64,000 bases of DNA from UBA1447 sp964627535. Its GTDB lineage: Bacteria; Bacillota; Clostridia; Oscillospirales; Acutalibacteraceae. The stretch covers positions 87,051-151,050 of the forward strand of contig CAZVJW010000003.1 in the NCBI GenBank assembly GCA_964627535.1, in the 5' to 3' direction. Within the stretch, counting starts at the first letter, position 1. The number at the start of each line of letters is the position of its first letter. Below, piece after piece: positions 24,583 to 33,733 of the stretch. A program made the translations under genes and the position numbers. Under the pieces are notes generated by a model that saw only the letters and a program-made list of their open reading frames with translations, had not been told where the DNA came from and did no database searches.

Positions 24583-26109
24583 GTGGTTACCATAAACAGA
24601 TCAGCGGGAATATTGCTGCCGGTAAGCAGCCTGCCATCACCGTACGGAATCGGCACTTTAGGCAAAGCGGCAACCGATTTTGTGGACTTTTTGCGCGCTG
24701 CCGGCCAGCAGTACTGGCAGGTTCTGCCGATCGGCCCAACCGGTTTCGGGGACAGCCCTTACCAATCATTTTCCGCTTTCGCGGGTAATCCTTATTTTAT
24801 CGATATCGATACGCTCGCGGGCAGGGGGTTGCTGACACCTCAGGAGATACTCGCTGGCGACGCTCCCGGAAAGAACGAAGCATATGTGGATTACGAAAAG
24901 GTTTTTTACAAACGCTATCCGCTGCTGAAACAGGCGTTTGCAAGGTTTGATACAAACGAAAACGATTTTATATCTTTCTGCACAGCGGAAAAAAGATGGC
25001 TCGACGATTATGCCGCCTATATGGCCATCAAAGAGTATTTCGGCCAGCGGGATTTTCAAAGCTGGGACGATCACATCAGGCTGCACAAACCCCGCACGTT
25101 GCGATATTATGAAAAACTGCTTTCACGTGAAATGCTGTTTTGGCAGTTCTGCCAGTATGAGTTTTTCCGCCAGTGGAACGCGCTGAAAACTTACGCGAAC
25201 GGCAGCGGCATTTCGCTCATCGGCGATATTCCGATTTATGTCTCCGGCGACGGCGCGGATGTCTGGGCTAACAGAGAACTTTTTCAAATGGATGTTGACG
25301 GCCGGCCTGATTTTATCGCGGGGGTTCCGCCGGACTATTTTTCCGCAACCGGCCAGCGGTGGGGTAATCCGCTTTATAACTGGCAGGCAATGGAACAAGA
25401 CGGATTTGACTGGTGGAAGCGCCGCATAGCGGCATGCGCTAAGCTCTTTAATGTCATCAGAATTGACCATTTTATCGGCATTGCCCGGTATTACTCCATT
25501 GCGGCGGACTGTAATACAGCAATTGACGGCGAGTGGAAGCAAGGCCCGGGCGAAAAGCTGATTGCGGCGATTAACTCGGCTGTCGGTGACGCAAGAATTA
25601 TAGCGGAGGATTTGGGGGTGCTGCACCCTTCTGTAAAGAACCTGCTTGAAAAATCCGGCTACCCGGGTATGAAGGTTTTGCTCTTTGCCGCGGATGGCAG
25701 CGATGATAACCCGCACATTCCTTATAAATACGAAAAGAACACAACCGTTTATATCGGCACACACGACAACGACACCGTCGCAGGCTTCTGCAAAAAACAA
25801 AAGACAAAAGATCTGCGGTATCTCATGGATTACTTCGGCGCAAAAAACAAAGAGCAGCTGCCCCTGGCGCTGATTAAAGGTGCGTTCGGCAGCGTGGCAG
25901 ACACGGCGGTGGTGCAGCTGCAGGACTGGCTGGAACTGGACAATTCCGCGCGCACCAACACGCCTTCCACCATCGGTTTCAACTGGATGTGGCGGGTTGC
26001 CGAACGGCAGCTGACGCCGGAGCTGGCGGCGCAAATAAAAAATATAACAGACCTCTACGGAAGAGCCCAGCCGCCTACCCGTTTTGAAATTTATAAAGAA
26101 GTCCCGTAG
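24583..26109 (+). CDS. malQ: 4-alpha-glucanotransferase (amylomaltase), GH77
   Basis: About 505-510 aa. Disproportionates malto-oligosaccharides in the cytoplasm. The N-terminal signature RSAGILLPVSSLPSPYGIG is diagnostic. GDIPIYVSGDGADVW, RIDHFIG (nucleophile Asp), AEDLG (acid/base Glu) and GTHDND are the GH77 active-site segments. The start is unclear: the ribosome site GAGGGTGG (24579-24586) overlaps the only TTG (24577) and GTG (24583) starts and would suit an ATA codon at 24592, where homologues usually begin. First gene of an operon with the MalE/F/G-like importer and an amylase. Confidence 0.93.
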   Translation: MVTINRSAGILLPVSSLPSPYGIGTLGKAATDFVDFLRAAGQQYWQVLPIGPTGFGDSPYQSFSAFAGNPYFIDIDTLAGRGLLTPQEILAGDAPGKNEAYVDYEKVFYKRYPLLKQAFARFDTNENDFISFCTAEKRWLDDYAAYMAIKEYFGQRDFQSWDDHIRLHKPRTLRYYEKLLSREMLFWQFCQYEFFRQWNALKTYANGSGISLIGDIPIYVSGDGADVWANRELFQMDVDGRPDFIAGVPPDYFSATGQRWGNPLYNWQAMEQDGFDWWKRRIAACAKLFNVIRIDHFIGIARYYSIAADCNTAIDGEWKQGPGEKLIAAINSAVGDARIIAEDLGVLHPSVKNLLEKSGYPGMKVLLFAADGSDDNPHIPYKYEKNTTVYIGTHDNDTVAGFCKKQKTKDLRYLMDYFGAKNKEQLPLALIKGAFGSVADTAVVQLQDWLELDNSARTNTPSTIGFNWMWRVAERQLTPELAAQIKNITDLYGRAQPPTRFEIYKEVP

Positions 26110-26170
26110 TACAGAACGCCTTCAATACGCATTCAGCGTATGAAAATATAAAAAGAAAGAGGTATTCACG

Positions 26171-27391
26171 ATGAAAAAGCTATTCAAAGTTCTTGCATTG
26201 CTGATGGCTGTTACCATGGTAATCGGCCTCGCGGCATGCGGCGGCGCTAAAACGGACACAACGACCACTTCGGCTGTAAAAGAAAAAGTTTCGCTCAAGG
26301 TATGGGGCTCACAGGACGACCAGGCGCTCCTTCAGGAACTGGTTGACGGTTTCAAGGCGGCCAACCCCAACAAAGATTACACCATCACGCTCGGGGTTGT
26401 CGGTGAGGATCAGGCAAAAACAAAGTTCCTTGAAGACCCGTCCGCATCGGCGGATGTTTTCTCCTTCCCCAATGATCAAATCCGTGATTTCGTAGCGGCA
26501 GGCGCATTGTATGAGGTTACCAAAAATGTGGCGGCAATCAAAGCAGCCAATATGGTAAGCTCCGTTGAAGCCGCAACCCTTGACGGCAAACTGTACGCTT
26601 ATCCCATGACGGCGGACAACGGCTACTTCCTCTATTATGACAAGAGCGTTGTCAGCGCCGATCAAGTCAAGACCCTTGACGGCATCCTTGCCGCGGCAGT
26701 TGCTGTGGACAAAAAAGTATTCATGGATGTTTCAAACGGCTGGTATATCGCGTCTTTTTTCCTTGGCGGCGGCGGTAAACTCGGCATCGGCGCGAATGGC
26801 AAGCAGACCTGCGATTTTAACAATGCGACAGGCGTAAAAGTCGGCGAAGCCATCAAGGCATTCACGGCTAACCCGGCTTTTGTCACGGGCGATGACGCGG
26901 TTCTTACCGGCGGCATGGGCACGAACATCTGCGCGGGCGTTTCCGGTACATGGAATGCAGATAAGATTAAGGAAAAACTCGGCGCCAATTACGCGGCGAC
27001 AAAACTGCCGACCTATTCCGTTGGCGGTGTGCAGATGCAAATGGGTTCGTTCGGTGGGTATAAGCTCATCGGAATAAACAAAGCCACAAAGAGCCCGCTG
27101 GATGCAATGGCACTTGCGGAATGGCTTACCAACGAGCAGAGCCAGGCAACGAGATTTGCAAAAAGGGCACTCGGCCCCTCAAATATCAAAGTAGCGGCCA
27201 GTGATGATGTAAAAGCAAATGTTGCGCTGAGCGCTCTTGCGGTTCAAAACGCATTCGCAACCTCGCAAAAGGATGTGCTCGGCACATACTGGAGCCCGGC
27301 GGAAGCTTTCGGCACAGAGATGGAAGCGAAGAACTACGCAAAGGCCATCCAGCAGCAGCTGGACGATATGGTGAAACAAATCACCGCATAG
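26171..27391 (+). CDS. Maltodextrin-binding-type ABC transporter lipoprotein
   Basis: 406 aa. Signal peptide with lipobox LAAC (Cys23) makes it a membrane-tethered receptor. The mature part has the cluster-1 sugar-binding fold of MalE-like proteins: VSLKVWGSQDDQALLQELVDGFK at the start, KTKFLEDPSASADVFSFPNDQI, DNGYFLYYDKSVV, and AGVSGTWNADKIKEKLG. It delivers an oligosaccharide to the permeases encoded next. Context (MalQ, amylase) points to malto-oligosaccharides. ATG at 26171 follows GAAAGAGGT. A GC-rich hairpin follows the gene and may raise its mRNA level over the permeases. Confidence 0.88.
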   Translation: MKKLFKVLALLMAVTMVIGLAACGGAKTDTTTTSAVKEKVSLKVWGSQDDQALLQELVDGFKAANPNKDYTITLGVVGEDQAKTKFLEDPSASADVFSFPNDQIRDFVAAGALYEVTKNVAAIKAANMVSSVEAATLDGKLYAYPMTADNGYFLYYDKSVVSADQVKTLDGILAAAVAVDKKVFMDVSNGWYIASFFLGGGGKLGIGANGKQTCDFNNATGVKVGEAIKAFTANPAFVTGDDAVLTGGMGTNICAGVSGTWNADKIKEKLGANYAATKLPTYSVGGVQMQMGSFGGYKLIGINKATKSPLDAMALAEWLTNEQSQATRFAKRALGPSNIKVAASDDVKANVALSALAVQNAFATSQKDVLGTYWSPAEAFGTEMEAKNYAKAIQQQLDDMVKQITA

Positions 27392-27408
27392 CATCCTTCA
27401 AGTTTCAG

Positions 27409-27438
27409 CCGGCAGGGCGGGATGGTCTGCCCTGCCGG
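27409..27438 (+). promoter_or_regulatory. Intercistronic hairpin between binding protein and permease genes
   Basis: CCGGCAGGGC pairs perfectly with GCCCTGCCGG over 10 bases, with no T-run. Similar hairpins after binding-protein genes in mal-type operons protect the upstream message; that role is inferred here. Confidence 0.6.
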
Positions 27439-27503
27439 TAAAGTAAAAACTGCGTTAAATTTCCGCTGCTTTAAATCTACATCAAAAACCGGGAGGATTC
27501 TTT

Positions 27504-28994
27504 ATGACCATGAATGAATTAGGGATGAATCCGTTAAAAAGAGCAGGGCATAAATTAGCAATATCCGTTAAAGGGTTTCCGGCAGCATTGAAGAAAAAAA
27601 TGAACTCCGCCGGCACCAAAACCGCGCTGGCATTCAAAGGCCTCGTCAGCGGGACAAAAGAGTTAATTTACGCATTTACAAAAGGCAACATTGGCAATAA
27701 GCTGTCATTTTTTATCATGGGGCTCGGCAACGCTGCCAACGGGCAGATTGTTAAAGGGTTTATTTTCTTTTCATCCCAAGCCGCGTTTTTCTTATACATG
27801 GCCGGCTTCGGCTGGAACTATGTCAAAGACATCGGCACCCTTGGCACCAATGCCGGCGGGCAGGTTTTTGACCCGGTCAATGAAATCTACATATACACAC
27901 AGCCGGACAATTCCATGCGGATTCTTTTGTTCGGCGTGTTTTCGATTATCCTTGCTTTGGCATTTTTAGGTATTTATTTTATATCCGTCAGAGACGGCTA
28001 CCGCGCGCATGTTGTCAAAGCCTCCGGCAGAAAACCGCTTAACTTTACCGGGGAAATTACCGAGCTGTTTGACAAAAGGTTTCACAAAACCCTGCTCGCT
28101 GTACCGACGCTGATGGTATCCGCTTTTACCATTATCCCGATTGTGTTCATGGTGCTCATCGCTTTCACCAACTTTGATAAAAGTCATCAGCCGCCCGGCA
28201 ACCTTTTCACCTGGGTTGGGCTGATTAATTTTAAAGACCTGTTCTGGAACGACCCGATGAAGTCGCACACCTTTGTCAGCCTGCTGGGCTGGACACTCAC
28301 CTGGGCTGTTTTCGCGACCTTTTCCAATTATATACTGGGTATGATTTTGGCCTTTATGATTAACAAAAAAGGTATTAAACTCAAAAAAATGTGGCGAACT
28401 GTTTTTATCGTGACGGCGGCGGTTCCCCAGTTTGTCAGCCTGCTCCTTATGTCGCAGCTCCTGACCGACCAGGGCTCGCTCAATACCGTTTTAAAAGACT
28501 GGGGTATTATCCAGAACAGCATCCCGTTTTTAACCGACGCGACGCTCGCGCGGATATCCGTTGTGGTCATCAATATTTGGGTGGGTATTCCCTACACCAT
28601 GCTCATCACAACCGGTATTTTGATGAATATACCGAATGACCTGTATGAGAGCGCGCGTATAGACGGCGCGGGGCCGATTGTCACCTTCACCAAAATTACC
28701 CTGCCGTATATGCTCTTTGTCACAACGCCGTATCTGATTACGCAGTTTGTGGGCAACATCAATAATTTTAATGTCATCTACCTGCTCACCCGGGGCAACC
28801 CCCTGAGTACGGACTATTTTCAGGCCGGCAAAACCGATTTGCTCATCACCTGGCTCTACAAGCAAACGGTAAACGAGCAGAACTACAACCTTGCGTCGGC
28901 CATCGGTATTCTGACATTTATCCTTGTTGCTTCGATGTCCCTTATCGTTTACAACTCCTCAAAATCCGCAAAGAGGGAGTCTGATTTTCAATGA
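27504..28994 (+). CDS. ABC transporter permease, MalF-type
   Basis: 496 aa. The first ~180 residues carry an extra amphipathic/hydrophobic region (two helices around 70-160, as in MalF) before the conserved core. The core starts near PTLMVSAFTIIPIVFMVLIAF; the EAA loop reads ESARIDGAGPIVTFTKITLP, which docks on the ATPase. ATG at 27504 with GGGAGG upstream. Overlaps the MalG-type gene by 4 bases (ATGA), so both are translated together. Imports malto-oligosaccharides with the binding protein at 26171 and probably the MsmX-type ATPase at 31569. Confidence 0.9.
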   Translation: MTMNELGMNPLKRAGHKLAISVKGFPAALKKKMNSAGTKTALAFKGLVSGTKELIYAFTKGNIGNKLSFFIMGLGNAANGQIVKGFIFFSSQAAFFLYMAGFGWNYVKDIGTLGTNAGGQVFDPVNEIYIYTQPDNSMRILLFGVFSIILALAFLGIYFISVRDGYRAHVVKASGRKPLNFTGEITELFDKRFHKTLLAVPTLMVSAFTIIPIVFMVLIAFTNFDKSHQPPGNLFTWVGLINFKDLFWNDPMKSHTFVSLLGWTLTWAVFATFSNYILGMILAFMINKKGIKLKKMWRTVFIVTAAVPQFVSLLLMSQLLTDQGSLNTVLKDWGIIQNSIPFLTDATLARISVVVINIWVGIPYTMLITTGILMNIPNDLYESARIDGAGPIVTFTKITLPYMLFVTTPYLITQFVGNINNFNVIYLLTRGNPLSTDYFQAGKTDLLITWLYKQTVNEQNYNLASAIGILTFILVASMSLIVYNSSKSAKRESDFQ

Positions 28995-29848
28995 TGAAGA
29001 AAAACAAAAAGAAGCTGTCGCCCGCCAATATTGTGATCTACGTGATTCTCACTGTCATGGGCGCGGTATGGCTGCTGCCGATAGCATGGCTGCTGCTTTT
29101 GTCTTTCAGAGGGGATGAAACGGGCCCTTACCCCGTCCATGTTTTCCCGAAAATTTTCACGATGGACAACTACACAAAGCTGTTTACCGAAACGACCCTT
29201 TTTAACTACCCGCGGTGGTTTTTAAACACACTGATTGTCGCTGTTTTTACCTGTATTATCAGCACCGTTCTCGTGCTGATGATCAGTTACGCTTTCAGCC
29301 GCCTGCGCTTTAAAAGCCGGACAAAATATATGAATGTCGGCCTGATTCTCGGCATGTTCCCCGGTTTTATGACAATGATCGCCGTTTATAACATTCTCAA
29401 GCTCGTCGGGCTCGACCAGTCGCTCGCGGCGCTTGTGCTCGTTTATTCAGGGTCGGCGTGCATGGGCTACTATATCGCGAAAGGCTTTTTTGACACCCTG
29501 CCGATTTCCATGGACGAGGCGGCGACGATTGACGGGGCGACAAAAAACCAGATATTCTGGAAGATCACCCTGCCGATGTCTAAACCCATTGTGGTTTATA
29601 CCATTCTGATTTCTTTCATGGCGCCGTGGGTGGACTTCATATTTGTCAGTGTCATTATGAGGGATAATTACCAGAACTATACCCTCGCGCTCGGGCTGTT
29701 CCAAATGCTCACAAGGGAGAATATTTCCGTCTATTTTACCCGGTTCTGCGCGGGCGCCGTGCTGGTGGCCATACCGATAACGCTTTTGTTTATCAAGATG
29801 CAGAAGTATTATGTGGAGGGCGTCACAGGTGGCTCGGTGAAGGGTTAA
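28991..29848 (+). CDS. ABC transporter permease, MalG-type
   Basis: 285 aa, six transmembrane helices, normal for MalG. N-terminal basic stretch (KKNKKKLS) then a hydrophobic helix, typical of this family. EAA loop: DEAATIDGATKNQIFWKITLP. Starts inside the last codon of the MalF-type gene (ATGA overlap). Confidence 0.92.
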   Translation: MMKKNKKKLSPANIVIYVILTVMGAVWLLPIAWLLLLSFRGDETGPYPVHVFPKIFTMDNYTKLFTETTLFNYPRWFLNTLIVAVFTCIISTVLVLMISYAFSRLRFKSRTKYMNVGLILGMFPGFMTMIAVYNILKLVGLDQSLAALVLVYSGSACMGYYIAKGFFDTLPISMDEAATIDGATKNQIFWKITLPMSKPIVVYTILISFMAPWVDFIFVSVIMRDNYQNYTLALGLFQMLTRENISVYFTRFCAGAVLVAIPITLLFIKMQKYYVEGVTGGSVKG

Positions 29849-29914
29849 TCAATAATCGCAAAGCGCAGGGAAAACACATCCTGTGCTTTTTAACAAAGGT
29901 GCTGAGGCTTGGTT

Positions 29915-31501
29915 ATGAAACGGATTATCGCGCTGATGCTTGCAATGGCGATCCTCCTGTGCGCTTGCGCACCGGGCGGCACACCAGCGCCTTCGGATCA
30001 ATACAGGACTTATTACGAGATATTTGTCCGCAGTTTTTACGACAGCAACGCCGACGGGGCAGGTGATTTGAAAGGTGTTCTGCAAAAGTTTGACTATCTC
30101 AACGACGGTGACACAAACAGCAAAAAGAGCCTGCGTATCGGCGGGATATGGCTGATGCCTGTTATGCCCTCGCCGACTTACCACAAATATGATGTGACGG
30201 ACTATTACGCCGTTGACCCCCAGTACGGCACCATGGCGGACTTTGACGCGCTGGCCGCCAAGTGCGCCGAAAAGGATGTTTCGCTGATCATGGACCTGGT
30301 GCTCAACCACACCTCCTCGGAGCATGAATGGTTCAAATCGGCGTGTGTGAGTATCGCCACCCCCCCATGCGGTCAACCGGTATGCAAATATAAAGAATTG
30401 TGCCGGGAGCACAACCCGTTTTGCAAATACTACAACTTTTCAACCGTACCGCAGTCCGGTTACGCGCAGGTGCCGTTATACAACGGCTGGTATTATGAGT
30501 GCCGTTTTTGGTCCGGGATGCCGGACCTGAACCTGGACGAACCGCTGGTGCGCGGTGAAATTGTTAAAATTATGAAGTTCTGGCTGAACAAAGGCATAGC
30601 CGGTTTCCGGCTGGACGCGGTGACATCCTATTACACCGGCAGCAATGAAAAGAACGCCGCGTTTTTAAACTGGCTGAAAACCGAGGCGTCAAAAATCAAC
30701 ACGAAGTGCTACATTGTGGGCGAAGCATGGTCACCCGCAAACACCATCAAAGAACTGTACGGCAGCGGTATCGACAGCTTGTTCAACTTTCCGTTTTCCC
30801 AGATTGACGGATTGTATATCCCCGCAGTCCGTTCGGAAAACGGGAGCAAAGCGGCGGATAAGCTGGAAAGCTGGCAGCGGGAAGTGCTGCAAATCAGCCC
30901 GCAAAGTATCGACGCCGTATTTTTAACCAACCATGACAACGGCAGAAGCGCCGGGATGCTCAACCGCGATACGGCGCTGGAAAAATCGGCGGCCGCGCTC
31001 TATATTCTAACCCCCGGCAATTCGTTTATCTATTACGGCGAAGAACTTGGGATGACCGGCTCCGGCAAAGATGAAAACAAGCGCCTGCCAATGCTTTGGT
31101 CCGTAACGGATAAAACCGGCATACCGAACCCGCCGCCGAACGCGGAATTCTTTGAGCAGCCCGCGCAGGGGGTTGAAGAGCAGCTTGCGGATGAAAACTC
31201 TTTGCTGAACTACTATATCAAAGTAATCGGCATCAAAAACCGGAACCCGGAAATCGCCCGGGGCATGCTGAAAGCGATTGACACGGGGGCTGAAAGTATA
31301 GTGGCTTTTTCTTGCGAATATAACAGCAGCAAGGTTTTTGTGCTGCACAACCTCGCGGCAAAACCGGTAAATGTGGCACTGCCGAAGGAACCATACGGTT
31401 ACAAGAAAATAACGGATACCCTGAGTGTCTCCGGCGATAAAGCAAAACTCAAAGGCGATACCGTTGAAATGCCCGCGCGCTCAACCGTACTCCTGAAATA
31501 A
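29915..31501 (+). CDS. Alpha-amylase family (GH13) lipoprotein
   Basis: 528 aa from ATG at 29915 (GAGG at 29904-29907). Signal peptide with a Cys-containing lipobox (ILLCAC), so it is held on the outside of the membrane. GH13 conserved regions in order: DLVLNHTS (region I), GFRLDAVTSY with nucleophile Asp (II), IVGEAWS with acid/base Glu (III), LTNHDNGR with transition-state Asp (IV). Internal Cys residues (SACVSIATPPCGQPVCKYKELC) between regions I and II may form disulfides. It would break starch-derived glucans at the cell surface for uptake by the adjacent ABC system. Confidence 0.92.
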   Translation: MKRIIALMLAMAILLCACAPGGTPAPSDQYRTYYEIFVRSFYDSNADGAGDLKGVLQKFDYLNDGDTNSKKSLRIGGIWLMPVMPSPTYHKYDVTDYYAVDPQYGTMADFDALAAKCAEKDVSLIMDLVLNHTSSEHEWFKSACVSIATPPCGQPVCKYKELCREHNPFCKYYNFSTVPQSGYAQVPLYNGWYYECRFWSGMPDLNLDEPLVRGEIVKIMKFWLNKGIAGFRLDAVTSYYTGSNEKNAAFLNWLKTEASKINTKCYIVGEAWSPANTIKELYGSGIDSLFNFPFSQIDGLYIPAVRSENGSKAADKLESWQREVLQISPQSIDAVFLTNHDNGRSAGMLNRDTALEKSAAALYILTPGNSFIYYGEELGMTGSGKDENKRLPMLWSVTDKTGIPNPPPNAEFFEQPAQGVEEQLADENSLLNYYIKVIGIKNRNPEIARGMLKAIDTGAESIVAFSCEYNSSKVFVLHNLAAKPVNVALPKEPYGYKKITDTLSVSGDKAKLKGDTVEMPARSTVLLK

Positions 31502-31517
31502 TCGGAAAAATTGAAGG

Positions 31518-31560
31518 GCTGCAATTCACGGTATTAACCGGAAATTGCAGCTCCTTTGTA
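31518..31560. terminator. Bidirectional hairpin between convergent amylase and ATPase genes
   Basis: GCTGCAATT pairs with AATTGCAGC over 16 bases; plus-strand tail TCCTTTGTATT. Placed to end transcription from both sides. Confidence 0.6.
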
Positions 31561-31568
31561 TTATTAAA

Positions 31569-32684
31569 CTAATTTAAAATCATCAATCCGGTTTCAATGT
31601 CAAACAGATGGATTTTGTTTTCGTCAAATGCGATTGTGATGCTGTCGCCCGTTCTGGATTTTGTTTTTGAATCCACCCGGGCGGTTAATTTTGTGCCTTG
31701 GCAGATAATCAGGTTCAGGTATATTTCCGCGCCCATCAGTTCGCTTATTTCAACTTCTGCCTGTGCGGCGGAAGCGGCGTGGTCTTTAATAAACTCTTCT
31801 CCGTCGTCAACATCCTCCGGGCGTATGCCGACTTTAACAGGTTTACCCTCGTATTTGGCAAGATCCGCCTTTTCGAGTTTGGCGGCGGGAATTACAATTT
31901 CACACCCGCCGAAGTCAACAGCCCAACCGCCGTCTTTTTTAACAACGGTGCCGTCAATCAGGTTCATCTGCGGCGAGCCAATAAACCCGGCGACAAAAAT
32001 ATTGCATGGGTAATCGTAAAGGTTCTGGGGGGTGTCAATCTGCTGGACAAGGCCGTCTTTTAAAACAACTATCCGGTCGCCCATGGTCATCGCTTCCGTC
32101 TGGTCATGCGTCACATAGACAAAGGTGGTCTCCAGCCTCTTGTGCAGTTTGATAATTTCCGCCCGCATGGCGGTGCGGAGTTTGGCGTCCAGGTTCGACA
32201 GAGGCTCGTCCAGCAAAAAAACCGCCGGGCTTCGCACCATGGCGCGCCCGAGCGCGACACGCTGCCGCTGGCCGCCGGAAAGGGCTTTCGGCTTTCTGTC
32301 CAGCAGATGCTCGATTTCAAGGATTTTGGCGGCCTCAAAAACGCGTTTTTGGATTTCGTCTTTCGGCACCTTGTGCAGTTTGAGCCCGAACTCCATGTTT
32401 TTGTAAACGGTCATATGCGGGTACAGCGCGTAGTTTTGAAAAACCATGGCGATGTCCCGGTCTTTGGGCGGCACATCGTTCACCAGGCGGTCGCCGATGT
32501 ATATTTCGCCTGCCGTGATGTCCTCAAGCCCCGCAATCATGCGCAAAACCGTCGACTTGCCGCAGCCGGAAGGTCCGACCAAAACAATAAACTCTTTGTC
32601 CGCTATTTCAACACTGCAGTCCGAAACCGCGGTGACATCGCCGGGGTAGATTTTGTAAACATTTTTGAGCGTTATACCTGCCAT
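31569..32684 (-). CDS. msmX: Sugar ABC transporter ATP-binding protein (MsmX/UgpC/MalK type)
   Basis: 371 aa. Walker A GPSGCGKST (37-45), signature LSGGQRQRVALGRA (135-148), Walker B VFLLDEP (155-161), switch His in YVTHDQTEAMTM, then a C-terminal TOBE/regulatory domain. In Bacillota one such ATPase often energises several sugar importers. Here it is convergent to the mal-type operon under its own promoter rather than inside it, which fits a shared ATPase. ATG at 32684 follows GGAGGTG. Confidence 0.92.
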   Translation of the reverse strand: MAGITLKNVYKIYPGDVTAVSDCSVEIADKEFIVLVGPSGCGKSTVLRMIAGLEDITAGEIYIGDRLVNDVPPKDRDIAMVFQNYALYPHMTVYKNMEFGLKLHKVPKDEIQKRVFEAAKILEIEHLLDRKPKALSGGQRQRVALGRAMVRSPAVFLLDEPLSNLDAKLRTAMRAEIIKLHKRLETTFVYVTHDQTEAMTMGDRIVVLKDGLVQQIDTPQNLYDYPCNIFVAGFIGSPQMNLIDGTVVKKDGGWAVDFGGCEIVIPAAKLEKADLAKYEGKPVKVGIRPEDVDDGEEFIKDHAASAAQAEVEISELMGAEIYLNLIICQGTKLTARVDSKTKSRTGDSITIAFDENKIHLFDIETGLMILN

Positions 32685-32730
32685 GGTTCACCTCCGCCGG
32701 TAAATTTCAGAAATATAATTTATGATATTT

Positions 32731-32759
32731 ATTATATCACTTATAGTACAAATAGTAAA
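32731..32759 (-). promoter_or_regulatory. Promoter of the MsmX-type ATPase gene
   Basis: On the minus strand TTTACT (complement of 32754-32759), 17 bases, TATAAT (complement of 32731-32736). Confidence 0.65.
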
Positions 32760-32786
32760 CATAATTTGTCGAATAATATCTGCATA

Positions 32787-32830
32787 AAAAGACACCGCAA
32801 AGCACTGATGAGAGAATCAGGCGTTGCGGT
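32787..32830 (-). terminator. Terminator of the RelE/AbrB toxin-antitoxin operon
   Basis: ACCGCAA...TTGCGGT with an inner CTGAT/ATCAG stem; the minus-strand tail is GTCTTTTTAT. Confidence 0.65.
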
Positions 32831-32855
32831 AATAAGAAGTTTTAAAAGATACTTT

Positions 32856-33170
32856 TCAGGTGCGTTTAATATTAGCCGATTTTATATATCTTTTCAAATC
32901 CTCATAAAAGTTTTCGTGTGTTCCAGCCAAGACGACTGCGACCATAATATCGGGTTCGATTTGGACCGGCGTATATGCCAGCCTGTAATCGGTTTTATTA
33001 TAACGGATATCACAGCAATAGATGCCGGAAAGGTCTCCGCTTTTTGCTTCACCGGCATACGGGTCCGTAAGCAGTTTATCAACCTCAGCTTTGTAAAGCG
33101 CTTTCAGTTTGTTATCTTTGAGCTTTTTGAGGTATTTTTGAGCCGGCGGCAAGAAGATGATTTTGACCAT
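32856..33170 (-). CDS. RelE/ParE-superfamily toxin of a type II toxin-antitoxin pair
   Basis: 104 aa. VKIIFLPPAQKYLKKLKDNK, then DKLLTDPY, SGIYCCDIRYNKTDYRLAY and VVLAGTHENFYEDLKRYI follow the RelE/ParE fold order (helical hairpin, then beta-sheet with basic Arg/Lys residues). RelE-type members cleave ribosome-bound mRNA, ParE-type members poison gyrase; I cannot tell which applies. Its ATG overlaps the antitoxin stop by one base (TAATG), so it is coupled to it. Confidence 0.85.
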   Translation of the reverse strand: MVKIIFLPPAQKYLKKLKDNKLKALYKAEVDKLLTDPYAGEAKSGDLSGIYCCDIRYNKTDYRLAYTPVQIEPDIMVAVVLAGTHENFYEDLKRYIKSANIKRT

Positions 33171-33544
33171 TACTTAACCTCCGGACCAAATATATCTTCA
33201 TAGGTGCCGAAAGTCTTCTTGCCCATCGCGGCGTCAGTTGCCTCGGCAATCAGGCGCTCAACGGCGGGACGAATTTGCCTGCGCATTTCTTTAAACTTTT
33301 CCAGCAACTCGGTTCCGGAATAACCCTGTGTGATCAAATCTGCCAGTATCTGCTCGTCAAACTCGCCGCTTTCATTGCGTACGGGTCGTATAACGATGGC
33401 GTTGTTTTGCATATAGCACTCCACTTCGCTGCCGATTTCCAGAGAGCTGAAAAACTCAATAGGCAACGTGATCTGTCTTTTTTGTGAGACGGAGATGAGT
33501 TTTTTGGATAAGGGAAGTCCCCCTTTTATTGTTGATTGCTGCAT
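33170..33544 (-). CDS. AbrB/SpoVT-type antitoxin
   Basis: 124 aa from the ATG at 33544 (GGAGTG upstream). The N-terminal swapped-hairpin DNA-binding domain reads KKLISVSQKRQITLPIEFF, then IGSEVECYMQNNAIVIRPV. The helical C-terminal half (EFDEQILADLITQGYSG..., with LLEKFKEMRRQIRPAVERL) should wrap the toxin. It is expected to repress its own promoter through the inverted repeat found there. The AbrB-type fold paired with a RelE-type toxin is less common than RelB or Phd partners. Confidence 0.85.
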   Translation of the reverse strand: MQQSTIKGGLPLSKKLISVSQKRQITLPIEFFSSLEIGSEVECYMQNNAIVIRPVRNESGEFDEQILADLITQGYSGTELLEKFKEMRRQIRPAVERLIAEATDAAMGKKTFGTYEDIFGPEVK

Positions 33545-33564
33545 AATTTTCACTCCAAACAAAC

Positions 33565-33606
33565 TTTCTTTGATGTCAGTATAACAAAGAATCAAAGAAA
33601 TGTCAA
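33565..33606 (-). promoter_or_regulatory. Promoter and operator of the AbrB/RelE operon
   Basis: On the minus strand TTGACA (complement of 33601-33606), 17 bases, TATACT (complement of 33578-33583). Inverted repeat TTTCTTTGAT (33565-33574) and ATCAAAGAAA (33591-33600) flanks the -10 box: a likely autorepressor site. Confidence 0.75.
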
Positions 33607-33733
33607 GATTACTTCAAGCAGATTATTTTAGAGCGAATTATTACTTAATGGGTACTTATTCCTGCAGTATGTCCTAAAAAGTATGAACCAGACATGCTTT
33701 TTGGAACCTAAAATGTTGTTAATTCAACACTTT

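Noticed and set aside
25123..26034. 303-aa minus-strand frame inside malQ
   Set aside because: Antisense shadow of a well-defined GH77 enzyme; Arg/Cys-rich composition typical of such shadows.
32106..33203. 365-aa plus-strand frame antisense to the ATPase and toxin genes
   Set aside because: Lies opposite clearly coding MsmX-type and RelE-type genes and has no domain; a shadow frame.
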